From positions 1 through 64,000 of the forward strand of contig JAAVYW010000038.1 in NCBI GenBank assembly GCA_022791315.1: DNA of 64,000 bases. Reading direction: 5' to 3'. The notes beneath the pieces were generated by a model that worked only from the letters and a program-made list of their open reading frames with translations, ran no database searches and was not told the DNA's origin. The position numbers and the translations under genes are program-made. Below, one piece after another: positions 16,850-24,953 of the stretch. The DNA is from Oscillospiraceae bacterium. Lineage in GTDB: Bacteria > Bacillota > Clostridia > Oscillospirales > Ruminococcaceae. How positions within the stretch are numbered: the stretch's first letter is position 1; each line of letters opens with the position of its first letter.

Positions 16850-16884
16850 ATGGCCCTGCCCTGGCTTGCCAGGGGCAGGGCCAT
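16850..16884 (+). promoter_or_regulatory. Strong hairpin just upstream of the dehydratase gene
   Basis: ATGGCCCTGCCCTGG (16850-16864) pairs with CCAGGGGCAGGGCCAT (16869-16884) with a one-base bulge and a CTTG loop. The ribosome binding site follows 15-20 nt later. There is no U-run, so it could be an mRNA stabiliser or a weak attenuator rather than a normal terminator. Confidence 0.5.
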
Positions 16885-16911
16885 TCCTCCAAACGGAAAG
16901 GAGCCGCCATC

Positions 16912-18630
16912 ATGGAACAGAAGAGCAAGAGGGAGCGCCTGCTCTGGGCGCAGTTTGACGCCCTGCAAATGGGCTCGGGCTGGGACGAAACCGATGTCGC
17001 CAAGCCCCAGATTTTGATTGAGGACGTGTACGGCGACAGCCACCCCGGCAGCGTGCACCTGTGCGCCTTGGCCGAGCAGGCCAAGTACGGTGTGTTTGAG
17101 ACCGGGGGCTTCCCGGCCCAGTTCCACACTACGGACATCTGCGACGGCTGCGCCCAGGGCCACGACGGCATGAACTATATCCTGGCCTCCCGTGAGGCCA
17201 TCTGCGACATGGTGGAAATCCACGGGAATGTGAACCCTTGGGACGGGATGATTCTCTCTTCCTCCTGCGATAAATCCATCCCCGCCCACCTCAAGGCCGC
17301 TGCCCGGCTGGACATCCCCACCATTTTCATCCCCGGCGGCAGTATGCGCCCCGGCCCCAATATGACAACCTCCCTGGTGGCAGGGGACATCTCCCTGCGC
17401 CAAAAGCGCAAGGGCGCCATCACCGACCAGGAAATCCGGGACTATAAGCTCACCGGTTGCCCTTCCGTAGGGGCCTGCACCTTCCTGGGCACTGCCAGCA
17501 CCATGCAGTGCATGGCCGAGGCCCTGGGGATGGCCCTCCCCGGCACGGCGCTGATGCCCGCCACCATGCGGGACATCTTAGCCGCCGCCCGGAAAGCGGG
17601 CCGCACCATCCTCTCCCTGGCAGAGCAGGGGATTACCCCTGGCAAAATCATGACCTTGAAAGCCTTTGAAAACGCTATTGTCATCCACAGCGCCATCGGC
17701 GGCTCCACCAACGCCACCATCCACCTCCCCTCCATTGCCCGGGAGCTGGGGCTCACCCTGCCGCCGGAGCTGTTTGACGAAATCAACCACCGCATCCCCC
17801 ATATCGGCAATATCAACCCCAGCGGCGCTCACCTCACCGAGTCCTTCTGGTTTGCCGGCGGCGTGCCCATGGTGCAGTGGCTCCTCAAGGACTATCTCCA
17901 CCTGGACGTACTCACCGTCACCGGCAAGACCCTGGGGGAGAACCTGGACGACCTCTGGGCCGAGCACTTCTTCGACCGGGGCCTGGGCTATCTGGCCAAC
18001 TACGGCCTCACCCGGGATGAGGTCATCTTCCCCCTGGAACAGGCGGAGGAGATGGGCTCCATCGCCATTTTAAAGGGCAACATCGCCCCCCAGGGTTCTG
18101 TGGTGAAATACTCCGCCTGTGCCAAGGAGATGCGGGTGCATGAGGGCCCCGCCCGGGTCTTTGACAGCGAGGAGGCCGCCTTCCAGGCGGTGGTAGACGG
18201 CAAAATCCAGCCGGGGGACATCCTCATCATCCGCTATGAGGGCCCCCGTGGCTCCGGCATGCCCGAGATGCTCATGACCACCGAGGCCATCGTCTGCGAT
18301 AAGCGCTTAAACGGCAGCGTCTCCCTGGTGACAGACGGCCGCTTTTCCGGCGCCACCCGGGGCGCTGCCATCGGCCATGTCTCCCCCGAGGCGGCGGCAG
18401 GCGGCCCCCTGGCCTTTGTCCACGAGGGGGACATCCTGCGCTATGACATCCCCGCCCGCACCTTAAATGTGGTGGGCCTGGAGGGGATCCCCTGTACTCC
18501 CGAGGAGGCCGCAGCCGCCCTGGCAAAGCGGGCCAAAGAGGAGGGCATTGTCCCCCGCCCGCCCCGCAAGGGTTTCTACAAGCGCTACACCGAGTCCGCC
18601 CTCTCCGCTATGGAGGGCGCAGGCTATTAA
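16912..18630 (+). CDS. IlvD/Edd-family dehydratase (probable sugar-acid dehydratase)
   Basis: A 572-residue Fe-S dehydratase. Cluster cysteines are likely those in [17 protein letters not shown] and [13 protein letters not shown]. The first and third motifs and the S-M-R-P-G-P-N stretch differ from typical dihydroxy-acid dehydratase (which has G-P-M and G-A-C-G-G-M-Y-T-A-N-T-M) and lean toward the YjhG/YagF xylonate dehydratase branch. A DapA-type aldolase follows 108 nt downstream, the same pairing as E. coli yagF-yagE. I therefore infer aldonate to 2-keto-3-deoxy-aldonate dehydration. A valine/isoleucine role (ilvD) remains an alternative. The start follows GGAAAGGAG. Confidence 0.88.
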   Translation: MEQKSKRERLLWAQFDALQMGSGWDETDVAKPQILIEDVYGDSHPGSVHLCALAEQAKYGVFETGGFPAQFHTTDICDGCAQGHDGMNYILASREAICDMVEIHGNVNPWDGMILSSSCDKSIPAHLKAAARLDIPTIFIPGGSMRPGPNMTTSLVAGDISLRQKRKGAITDQEIRDYKLTGCPSVGACTFLGTASTMQCMAEALGMALPGTALMPATMRDILAAARKAGRTILSLAEQGITPGKIMTLKAFENAIVIHSAIGGSTNATIHLPSIARELGLTLPPELFDEINHRIPHIGNINPSGAHLTESFWFAGGVPMVQWLLKDYLHLDVLTVTGKTLGENLDDLWAEHFFDRGLGYLANYGLTRDEVIFPLEQAEEMGSIAILKGNIAPQGSVVKYSACAKEMRVHEGPARVFDSEEAAFQAVVDGKIQPGDILIIRYEGPRGSGMPEMLMTTEAIVCDKRLNGSVSLVTDGRFSGATRGAAIGHVSPEAAAGGPLAFVHEGDILRYDIPARTLNVVGLEGIPCTPEEAAAALAKRAKEEGIVPRPPRKGFYKRYTESALSAMEGAGY

Positions 18631-18670
18631 AGCCCCCTGACATCGCGGGGAGGGGTGAGGATAAATTCCC

Positions 18671-18741
18671 CTGCGCAAAACCACCCCCAAAAGGGGAGAG
18701 AGGAAGCCTTTGCAAGGGCAAAGGCCATGGCCATAACTATG
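18671..18741 (+). repeat. 71-bp structured repeat, copy 1
   Basis: First of three copies (others at 53086 and 58155). It starts CTGCGCAAAACCACCCCC and carries a C-run/G-run hairpin, AGAGAGGAAG, then the stem GCCTTTGC (18706-18713) / GCAAAGGC (18718-18725) with an AAGG loop. It ends ATGGCCATAACTATG, so it contains two in-frame ATGs 12 nt apart, the second being the natural start of the aldolase gene. Confidence 0.85.
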
Positions 18742-19656
18742 AAACCGAAATTCTATACCCCCGCCCTGACAGCCCTGCACCGGGACGGGGCATTGGACAG
18801 GGAGGGCAACCAGCGCCTCTATGACTGGCTGCTGGCCGGCGGCATAGGGGGCGTTGTCCTGCTGGGCAGCATGGGGGAGTGCTTTGGCCTGGGAACGGAG
18901 CAGAAGCAGGAGCTGATTTCCCTGGCGGCGCATCATCTGCGTGGCCGTGCCCGCCTCCTGGTGGGCGCCGGCTCCACCTGCCTGGAGGAGACGGCAGCGC
19001 TCTCCCGCTATGCCCTGGAACAGGGGGCGGACGGCGTCCTGATTGTGCCGCCCTACTATTTCTCTCTGAACGAGCAGCAGGCTGAGGATTATTTTGGCGC
19101 CCTGCTCCCCCGGATACCGGGGAAGGCCTACCTCTACAATTTCCCCACTGTCACCGGCTATGACATCTCCCCGGAATTGACGCTGCGCCTGGCCCGCCGC
19201 CATCCCAACCTGGCGGGCTACAAGGACACCGTGGCGCAGACCGACCACACCGCACGCCTCATTCAGCTGCTCAAGGCGGAGTTCCCGGCATTTGAGGTGT
19301 TCTGCGGCTTTGACAACAACTTTGCCCATACAATTTTATCCGGCGGGGACGGCTGCGTGGGGGGCATGTCCAATATTATCCCCGCCCAGTGCGCCGCCTG
19401 GAGAGGGGCCCTGGAGGCGGGGGACTGGACGGGAGCCGCCCGGTATCAGCAGCTGATGGATAAAATCGTCCAGCTGGGCAAAATAGGCGCGCCCTTCCCG
19501 CCCATTGTCAAAACAGCCGCCATCCTCTGTGGCCTGGACATCCAGCCCTGGTGTACGCCGCCCTTTTTCCCGCCCAGCGGGGAGCAGGCCGGGCAAATTG
19601 CCGCGCTCCTGGAAAGTGCAGGACTAAGAGTGCAGCGGGAGAGATTGCCAAAATAG
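18739..19656 (+). CDS. DapA/NanA-family aldolase (probable 2-keto-3-deoxy-aldonate aldolase)
   Basis: A 305-residue class I aldolase of the dihydrodipicolinate synthase superfamily. The Schiff-base lysine is in L-A-G-Y-K-D-T, the catalytic Tyr in Y-L-Y-N-F-P-T, and G-G-V-V-L-L-G-S-M-G-E is the phosphate/carboxylate loop equivalent (usually G-T-T-G-E). The changed loop argues against true DapA. Next to an IlvD/Edd dehydratase, as in E. coli yagE-yagF, it most likely cleaves a 2-keto-3-deoxy sugar acid to pyruvate and an aldehyde. The start is at 18739; an in-frame ATG at 18727, also inside the repeat, would add M-A-I-T. Confidence 0.88.
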   Translation: MKPKFYTPALTALHRDGALDREGNQRLYDWLLAGGIGGVVLLGSMGECFGLGTEQKQELISLAAHHLRGRARLLVGAGSTCLEETAALSRYALEQGADGVLIVPPYYFSLNEQQAEDYFGALLPRIPGKAYLYNFPTVTGYDISPELTLRLARRHPNLAGYKDTVAQTDHTARLIQLLKAEFPAFEVFCGFDNNFAHTILSGGDGCVGGMSNIIPAQCAAWRGALEAGDWTGAARYQQLMDKIVQLGKIGAPFPPIVKTAAILCGLDIQPWCTPPFFPPSGEQAGQIAALLESAGLRVQRERLPK

Positions 19657-19699
19657 GGCAAAAGGGGCAGCTTCGCCAAAATTGATAGGCAAGAGGAAT

Positions 19700-20650
19700 A
19701 TGGGTACACTAATCCATGGAAAGGCAGGCGAAAAGCGGATGCTCTATGTTCTCTTCTTTGTGTTTGCGGCAGGTCTCTTTGCCGCCATCCCCCTGCGGAC
19801 CTATTCCCTGGCCCTGCTGGTGGACCCCAAAACCGGGTTCTTCCGCACTCCCCACCCCGTTATCCCTATCTACTATGTGGTGCTGGTGGTTTGCTGCGTG
19901 CTGTTTGTGGCGCTGTGCCTGCGCAGGGGTTCCTGTACCCTCTCCCCCCGTAGCGAGAGCCGGTTCATCGGCCTTAGCGGGATGCTGTCCGGCCTGCTGC
20001 TGGTGGTAGAAGGGGCGTTGTCCTTGGTGGGGAGCCTCCCCGTCCTGCCGGAGCAGTGGCCTGCCCTGGCGCTGGGAGCGCTGGAAATTGTGGCGGGCAG
20101 TGCCTTTGGGCTGGGCCATTTCCTGCTCCTAAACGGCTATTCCAGGAGCCGGGTGGCGGCACTGTTGCCTATCCCGCTGTTGGTGTGGGGGGCAGCCAAG
20201 CTGCTGATTTTTGTCCTCACCACCCTCACGCTGGTCCAGGTCTCCCAAAACCTGCTGGACCTGTGGTGGCAGTGCAGCCTGCTGCTCTTCCTGCTGGCCT
20301 TTTCCCGCGGCATGTTCCTGGGGGAACCCGGCAACGCTAGGCTGGCCGCAGGGTTCGGGCTCTGTACAGCCTTCCTCAGCTTTGCCGTGTATTTCTCCCG
20401 GGTGCTCTCCCTCTTGGCCAGTGACATCCCCGGCCTGCTGGCCCTCCTCCCCGGCGACGCCGCCCGGCTCACCCTGGGCGTCTTTGCCTATGCCTGCGCC
20501 GTGGCGGTGATTTTCTCCTCGTCCCAGCCCGCCTTCCGCAGGCCTTCCTCCCAGCCCGAGGGCGGCGGCTACTACTACCACGCCCGCACGGAAGGGGAAA
20601 AGCGGGTGGAGCGCCGGCTGGACGACCTGTTTGAGGATTTGGGCCAGTAG
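19700..20650 (+). CDS. Polytopic membrane protein of unknown function
   Basis: The 316-residue protein has seven to eight hydrophobic segments and a hydrophilic C-terminal tail (E-G-G-G-Y-Y-Y-H-A-R-T-E-G-E-K-R-V-E-R-R-L-D-D-L-F). I do not recognise a domain family. The start at 19700 follows AGAGGA. The gene follows the aldolase by 43 nt on the same strand, so it may be co-transcribed, but nothing in it suggests a transporter for sugar acids. Confidence 0.75.
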   Translation: MGTLIHGKAGEKRMLYVLFFVFAAGLFAAIPLRTYSLALLVDPKTGFFRTPHPVIPIYYVVLVVCCVLFVALCLRRGSCTLSPRSESRFIGLSGMLSGLLLVVEGALSLVGSLPVLPEQWPALALGALEIVAGSAFGLGHFLLLNGYSRSRVAALLPIPLLVWGAAKLLIFVLTTLTLVQVSQNLLDLWWQCSLLLFLLAFSRGMFLGEPGNARLAAGFGLCTAFLSFAVYFSRVLSLLASDIPGLLALLPGDAARLTLGVFAYACAVAVIFSSSQPAFRRPSSQPEGGGYYYHARTEGEKRVERRLDDLFEDLGQ

Positions 20651-20660
20651 CCCTAAAAAC

Positions 20661-20708
20661 AAAAACCCCCTTGGGGAAAGCCCCAAAAGGCCTCCCAAGG
20701 GGGTTTTT
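20661..20708. terminator. Bidirectional terminator
   Basis: AAAAACCCCCTTGGG (20661-20675) and CCCAAGGGGGTTTTT (20694-20708) pair perfectly over 15 bp, with an A-run and a T-run at the two outer ends. It lies between a plus-strand gene and the convergent ppa gene, so it serves both. Confidence 0.9.
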
Positions 20709-20718
20709 GCCGTGTTTT

Positions 20719-21252
20719 TTACCGGCAGAACTTTTCAATATAGGCGTCCAAGCATTTCTGTACGATTTCCCGGGCGGCCTCCGCACCCTGTACATCGTTC
20801 ACCACGGTCTCCTTGTTTTCCAGGTTTTTATACACAGTGAAGAAATGGCTCATCTCGTGGAAGATATGGGCGGGCAGCTCGCTGATGTCCCTGTAGCCGT
20901 TATAAGTGGGGTCGTTAAAGGGGATGGCGATGATTTTCTCATCCAGCTTGCCGGAATCCAGCATGGCAATCACCCCCACCGGGTAGCAACGCACCAGGCT
21001 CAAGGGGTAAATTACCTCGCTGCACACCAGCAGTACATCCAGCGGGTCGCCGTCTTCCGCATAGGTGCGGGGGATAAACCCGTAGTTGGCAGGGTAGTGG
21101 GTGGAGGTGTAGAGAATCCGGTCGAGAATAATCGCACCGGTCTCCTTGTCCAGCTCATACTTTTTCTTGGAACCCTTTTCAATCTCAATCACCGCAATAA
21201 AATCCTCCGGGTTCACCCGGGAGGGGCTCACGTCATGCCACAGGTTTGACAT
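20719..21252 (-). CDS. ppa: Inorganic pyrophosphatase (family I)
   Basis: A 177-residue soluble family I pyrophosphatase. It has the signature D-G-D-P-L-D-V-L-L with its metal-binding aspartates, preceded by Y-P-A-N-Y-G-F-I-P-R-T-Y. The N terminus contains F-I-A-V-I-E-I-E-K-G-S-K-K-K-Y-E, and D-P-T-Y and H-F-F-x-x-Y-K blocks follow. It hydrolyses PPi from biosynthetic reactions in the cytoplasm. It is monocistronic between the terminator at 20661 and the long gap upstream. Confidence 0.96.
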   Translation of the reverse strand: MSNLWHDVSPSRVNPEDFIAVIEIEKGSKKKYELDKETGAIILDRILYTSTHYPANYGFIPRTYAEDGDPLDVLLVCSEVIYPLSLVRCYPVGVIAMLDSGKLDEKIIAIPFNDPTYNGYRDISELPAHIFHEMSHFFTVYKNLENKETVVNDVQGAEAAREIVQKCLDAYIEKFCR

Positions 21253-21550
21253 AGCAATCCACCAACTTTCCGTTTTTTTCCATCATAACACAGGATGTCC
21301 GATTAAGCAAGGCCGGGCCCCCTTTGTTTTTGGGGGGAGAGAAATGGCCTTGCGCCCGCAGGAGCGATAAAAGAAGTCCCTCCGCGTCCGCAAGGCACAA
21401 TTCCCAGCGGAAAAAGCCTGTTTGCCCCATCGGTAAAGACGGGAGGGCGCTTGAATCGATACCGATAGGGGAGGGCCAGGAGAAGGGCGGCCTCTTAGCT
21501 TGGCGGGCATTTTGGCTTAGTTTTCCAAGGCCGCCCCACAAAAGGGGATT
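21253..21550. other. Intergenic region, no gene recognised
   Basis: The 300 bp upstream of ppa must contain the ppa promoter, but no clear hexamer pair was found. Several frames are open on both strands for 60-120 codons without family resemblance. The compositionally odd hairpin array follows directly. Confidence 0.4.
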
Positions 21551-21704
21551 TCGCTCATTGCGATGAGCGACCAAAGGCTTTGCCTTTGGAAAAGTCAAGC
21601 CGCAGGCTTGACTTGTAAGAATCGCAACGCGATTTTTACGGGGCCAACTTCGTTGGTCTTCACCACCCTTTGGAACGATGTGGACAAGGCCAACTGCGTT
21701 GGCC
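21551..21704. repeat. Array of six consecutive mini-hairpins
   Basis: Successive palindromes are TCGCTCAT-TGCG-ATGAGCGA (21551-21570), CCAAAGGC-TTT-GCCTTTGG (21571-21589), a 10-bp stem AAGTCAAGCC with GCA loop (21592-21614), an 11-bp stem GTAAGAATCGC with AAC loop and one G-U (21615-21639), GGCCAAC-TTC-GTTGGTC (21642-21658) and GGCCAAC-TGC-GTTGGCC (21688-21704). The first four abut with almost no spacer. The loops are 3-4 nt. No coding function is visible. I cannot name this type of element. Confidence 0.75.
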
Positions 21705-21758
21705 CGGAAACTTCAATATCACTCCGCTGCGACAGGCCCACGCCCTCATAAAACCAAA

Positions 21759-21786
21759 GCACCCCCGACAATCTTGCCGGGGGTGC
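21759..21786 (-). terminator. Terminator of the EF-G-like gene
   Basis: GCACCCCCG (21759-21767) pairs with CGGGGGTGC (21778-21786). On the minus strand the stem is followed by TTTGGTTTT. It lies 15 nt beyond the stop codon of the EF-G-like gene. Confidence 0.75.
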
Positions 21787-21800
21787 CAAAATCTAAAACC

Positions 21801-23882
21801 TTATTCCGTATCCCTGGCTACGCCCAGCGCCTTGGCCTGCTCAATCACAGCGGCCTCCAGGTTGGAGGGCAGCTGCTCGTAGCGCACAAACTCAAAGGTA
21901 AAGCTGCCGCGCCCTTGGGTCACAGAGCGGAGGACAGAGGTGAAGTCGGCCATTTCAGAGGAGGGCACCTCGGCCTCAATCTCCTGCAAACGGCCCACAG
22001 GGTTCATACCCAGCACACGGCCCCGGCGCTTGTTGATGTCGCCCATGATGTCACCGGTGTAGCTGTCGGGTACCAGCACCTTCAGGGAACCGATGGGCTC
22101 CAAGAGGGCCGGGGAAGCCTGGGGAAGCCCAGCCTTGTAGGCCAGCCCCGCCGCCAGTTTAAAGGACATTTCCGAGGAATCCACCGGGTGATAGGAGCCG
22201 TCAATGAGGGTGGCCTTCAGCCCCACCACTGGGTATCCGGCCAGCACGCCGTGCTTTACACAGTCCTGCAAGCCCTTTTCCACTGCGGGGAAGAAGCTCT
22301 TGGGCACTGCGCCACCGAAAACCTGCTCTTCAAACACCAGCTCTTCGCTGTCACAGGGCTCGAAGATGATTTTCACATCGCCAAATTGGCCGTGGCCGCC
22401 GGTCTGTTTCTTGTAGCGCCCAGGGGCCTCCACCTTCTTGCGGATGGTCTCCCGATAGGCCACAATGGGTTTTTCCAGGGTCACATCCACGCCAAACTTG
22501 GCTTTCAGCTTGGAAACGGCGCAGTCCAGATGCTGGTCGCCCAGGCCGGAGAGAATCTGCTGGTGGGTCTCGTGGTTGGTCTCAAAGTGGAGGACCGGGT
22601 CTTCCTCCCGCAGCCGCTGGAGGCCCTGGGCCGCCTTGGCCTCGTCTCCCTGCTTTGCCACCTTGATAGCCATGGACATGCAGGCAATGGGGAACTCAAT
22701 GCCCTCAAAGGCCAGCACCCGCTTGGGGTCGCACAGGCTATCGCCGGTACGGGTGTCGGTGAGCTTGGTGATAACGCCGATGTCCCCGGCAGGGATACTG
22801 CTGGTATCCTCCTGCTTCTTGCCCCGGATATACACCAGCTTGCCCATCTTCTCCGGCTGTCCCGTGCGGGCATTCACCAGCTGGGAGTCGTTTTTCAGCA
22901 CCCCAGAGACCACCTTCACAAAGGAGAGCTTGCCAATAAAGGGGTCGGCAATGCTCTTGAACACAAAGGCGGAAACCGGTGCGTCAATATCGCAGCTCAC
23001 TTCGACCAAATCGCCGTCAGCTGTCTCGGCGGTCTCGTTTGCGCCGTCCTTGGCCGAGGGGAGCAGGCGGGCTATGTAGTTCATCAGGCAGTCCACCCCC
23101 TCCAGCGTGGTGGCGGATCCGCACAGCAGGGGAGTGATGGTGCCGTTCAGCGTGCCCTTGTAAATCCCGTCCAGCAGCTCTTCCCTGGTGAAGGCTTCGC
23201 CGGAGAAATACTTCTCAAATAAATCCTCGTCCGTCTCAGCCACCGCTTCGCTGATGGCGGCGATGAGCCCCTCCATCCGGTGTCCCAGGTCGGGCATCTC
23301 CACTTTCTGGGGCTTGCCCTTGGCGTCGTAGGAGAAGGCCTCCTGCTCGATTAAGTCCACATAGCACTTCACCTTGTGGTCTTCCATGATGGGGGCCACA
23401 ATGGGGCAGATGCTGGGGCCAAAGGCGGCCTTGAGCTGTTCCAGCACCTTGTAATAGTCGGCGCTCTCCCGGTCCAGCTTGTTGATGAAAATCATCTTGG
23501 CCTTTTTGTACTTCTCCGCCATCTCATAGGCCTTTTCCGCGCCCACCGAGAGGCCGGAGCGGCCGGAAATGGGAATCAGCACGCTTTTACAGGCCCGCAT
23601 CCCCTCGTAGACGCCGCCTGCAAAGTCAAAGAGGCCGGGGGTGTCAATGGCGTTAATTTTCTTCTCCTTCCACACGAAGGGCGCGACGCTGGTACTGACA
23701 GAGGCCTTGCGCTTAATATCCTCGGCGTCGTAATCGCACACGGTGTTGCCGTCGGCCACCTTGCCCAGGCGGTCGGTGACGCCGGCCAAAAACAGCATGG
23801 CCTCAGTCAGCGAGGTCTTACCAGCGCCGCTGTGTCCGGCCAAAGCCACATTTTTGATGTTTTCACAGGAAAAATCCTTCAT
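21801..23882 (-). CDS. Elongation factor G-like GTPase (EF-G2 type)
   Basis: This is a 693-residue translational GTPase homologue with five EF-G domains. G1 is A-G-H-S-G-A-G-K-T-S, G3 is D-T-P-G-L-F-D-F (canonical EF-G has D-T-P-G-H-V-D-F) and G4 is N-K-L-D. The altered G1 and G3 mark the EF-G-like paralogue group, not housekeeping FusA. The G3 change removes the His needed for normal ribosome-stimulated GTP hydrolysis, so activity may differ. Domain IV follows (K-T-G-G-H-G-Q-F-G-D-V, F-G-G-A-V-P), then domain V with R-R-G-R-V-L-G-M. It is monocistronic with its own promoter. Confidence 0.92.
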   Translation of the reverse strand: MKDFSCENIKNVALAGHSGAGKTSLTEAMLFLAGVTDRLGKVADGNTVCDYDAEDIKRKASVSTSVAPFVWKEKKINAIDTPGLFDFAGGVYEGMRACKSVLIPISGRSGLSVGAEKAYEMAEKYKKAKMIFINKLDRESADYYKVLEQLKAAFGPSICPIVAPIMEDHKVKCYVDLIEQEAFSYDAKGKPQKVEMPDLGHRMEGLIAAISEAVAETDEDLFEKYFSGEAFTREELLDGIYKGTLNGTITPLLCGSATTLEGVDCLMNYIARLLPSAKDGANETAETADGDLVEVSCDIDAPVSAFVFKSIADPFIGKLSFVKVVSGVLKNDSQLVNARTGQPEKMGKLVYIRGKKQEDTSSIPAGDIGVITKLTDTRTGDSLCDPKRVLAFEGIEFPIACMSMAIKVAKQGDEAKAAQGLQRLREEDPVLHFETNHETHQQILSGLGDQHLDCAVSKLKAKFGVDVTLEKPIVAYRETIRKKVEAPGRYKKQTGGHGQFGDVKIIFEPCDSEELVFEEQVFGGAVPKSFFPAVEKGLQDCVKHGVLAGYPVVGLKATLIDGSYHPVDSSEMSFKLAAGLAYKAGLPQASPALLEPIGSLKVLVPDSYTGDIMGDINKRRGRVLGMNPVGRLQEIEAEVPSSEMADFTSVLRSVTQGRGSFTFEFVRYEQLPSNLEAAVIEQAKALGVARDTE

Positions 23883-23970
23883 ATCGGTTTGCTCCTCTCT
23901 ATCCTCGGCGGCCCAGAGCCCGCCGCTGCCTTGTGAAAGTTAGATAAATTCTCTCAGGGATATTAGATTT

Positions 23971-23999
23971 ATTATAGCCTATTTCACAGTTCATTGCAA
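23971..23999 (-). promoter_or_regulatory. Promoter of the EF-G-like gene
   Basis: On the minus strand TTGCAA (23999-23994) and TATAAT (23976-23971) have a 17-bp spacer, about 89 nt upstream of the start codon. Confidence 0.7.
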
Positions 24000-24211
24000 T
24001 CAATTGCCCTCCTAAATTTCTCGCGCTTTTTTATGCAATTTAGATAAACAACCGGCGTTTTTCCCATATCTTTTGGCGCTTCTGTTTTCTTTTGGGTTCT
24101 GGCCCCTCTGGGCCAAAGCCGTTTGCCCTATTTTTGGGGCCCAGCGGGCTGCCTCCCCGGTGGTTTCCCCCCCTTTTTTGACAAATCCCCCCGAAAAACC
24201 TCAAAAGTTAA
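24000..24211. other. Intergenic region between divergent promoters
   Basis: About 210 bp between the EF-G-like and pyrE promoters contain no open frame with family resemblance. The DNA alternates C-runs and T-runs. Nothing further could be supported. Confidence 0.4.
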
Positions 24212-24240
24212 TTTACAAAGTAAAAGAATTGTAGTATAAT
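24212..24240 (+). promoter_or_regulatory. Promoter of pyrE
   Basis: TTTACA (24212-24217) and TATAAT (24235-24240) with a 17-bp spacer, 31 nt before the start codon. Confidence 0.8.
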
Positions 24241-24271
24241 AAACTCAAAGCAGAGAGAAAGGGGTCCTTTT

Positions 24272-24931
24272 ATGCTGACACCTGCAAAAAAGGAATTCAT
24301 TGAATTCATGATGGGGGCTGATGTGCTGCGCTTCGGCAGCTTTGTCACCAAGAGCGGCCGCACCACCCCCTATTTCGTCAACACCGGCAACTATAAGACC
24401 GGCGGCCAGATTGGCCGTCTGGGGGAGTTCTATGCCGCCCTGGTAAAGGAGACTGTGGGCAGCGATTTCACCGCCCTCTTTGGCCCTGCCTATAAGGGCA
24501 TCCCTTTGGCTGTCTCCACTGCCGCCGCCCTGGCCCGGATTTATGGCCTGGATAAGCCCTTCCTCTTCAACCGCAAAGAGGTCAAAGACCACGGCGAGGG
24601 GGGCAGCCTGGTGGGTTATTCCCCAGCCGACGGCGACCGTATCCTGGTGATTGAGGATGTCATCACCTCCGGCGCCGCCCTGCGGGAGACCATGCCAGTG
24701 CTTTTAAACGCCGCCAAGGTCAATGTCACCGACCTCTTTATCTCTGTCAACCGCTGCGAGGTGGGCAAGGGCGGCCAGAAAACCGCTGTGATGGAGGTCA
24801 AGGAGGAGTTTGGCATTGATGTCCACGCCTTGGTAACAGTGCGGGACGTGCGGGAATACCTGGTCGACAGCCAGTTTGACCCCGCCCTCATTGCCGCCAT
24901 GGACGCCTATATGGCCGACTACTGCATCTGA
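24272..24931 (+). CDS. pyrE: Orotate phosphoribosyltransferase
   Basis: This 219-residue type I PRTase transfers phosphoribose from PRPP to orotate, giving OMP for pyrimidine synthesis. The PRPP loop is I-L-V-I-E-D-V-I-T-S-G-A-A, and F-G-P-A-Y-K-G-I-P-L-A, F-N-R-K-E-V-K-D-H-G-E-G-G and S-G-R-T-T-P-Y-F-V-N-T-G-N-Y complete the active site. AGAGAGAAAGGGG precedes the start. A metallophosphoesterase gene follows by 22 nt. No pyr attenuator was recognised in the 31-nt leader. Confidence 0.96.
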   Translation: MLTPAKKEFIEFMMGADVLRFGSFVTKSGRTTPYFVNTGNYKTGGQIGRLGEFYAALVKETVGSDFTALFGPAYKGIPLAVSTAAALARIYGLDKPFLFNRKEVKDHGEGGSLVGYSPADGDRILVIEDVITSGAALRETMPVLLNAAKVNVTDLFISVNRCEVGKGGQKTAVMEVKEEFGIDVHALVTVRDVREYLVDSQFDPALIAAMDAYMADYCI

Positions 24932-24953
24932 CCCCTGGAAAGGAGTGTGCCCC

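Noticed and set aside
21678..23222. 514-codon plus-strand frame
   Set aside because: Antisense to the EF-G-like gene; the His/Gly/Val-rich product is not protein-like and starts inside the hairpin array.
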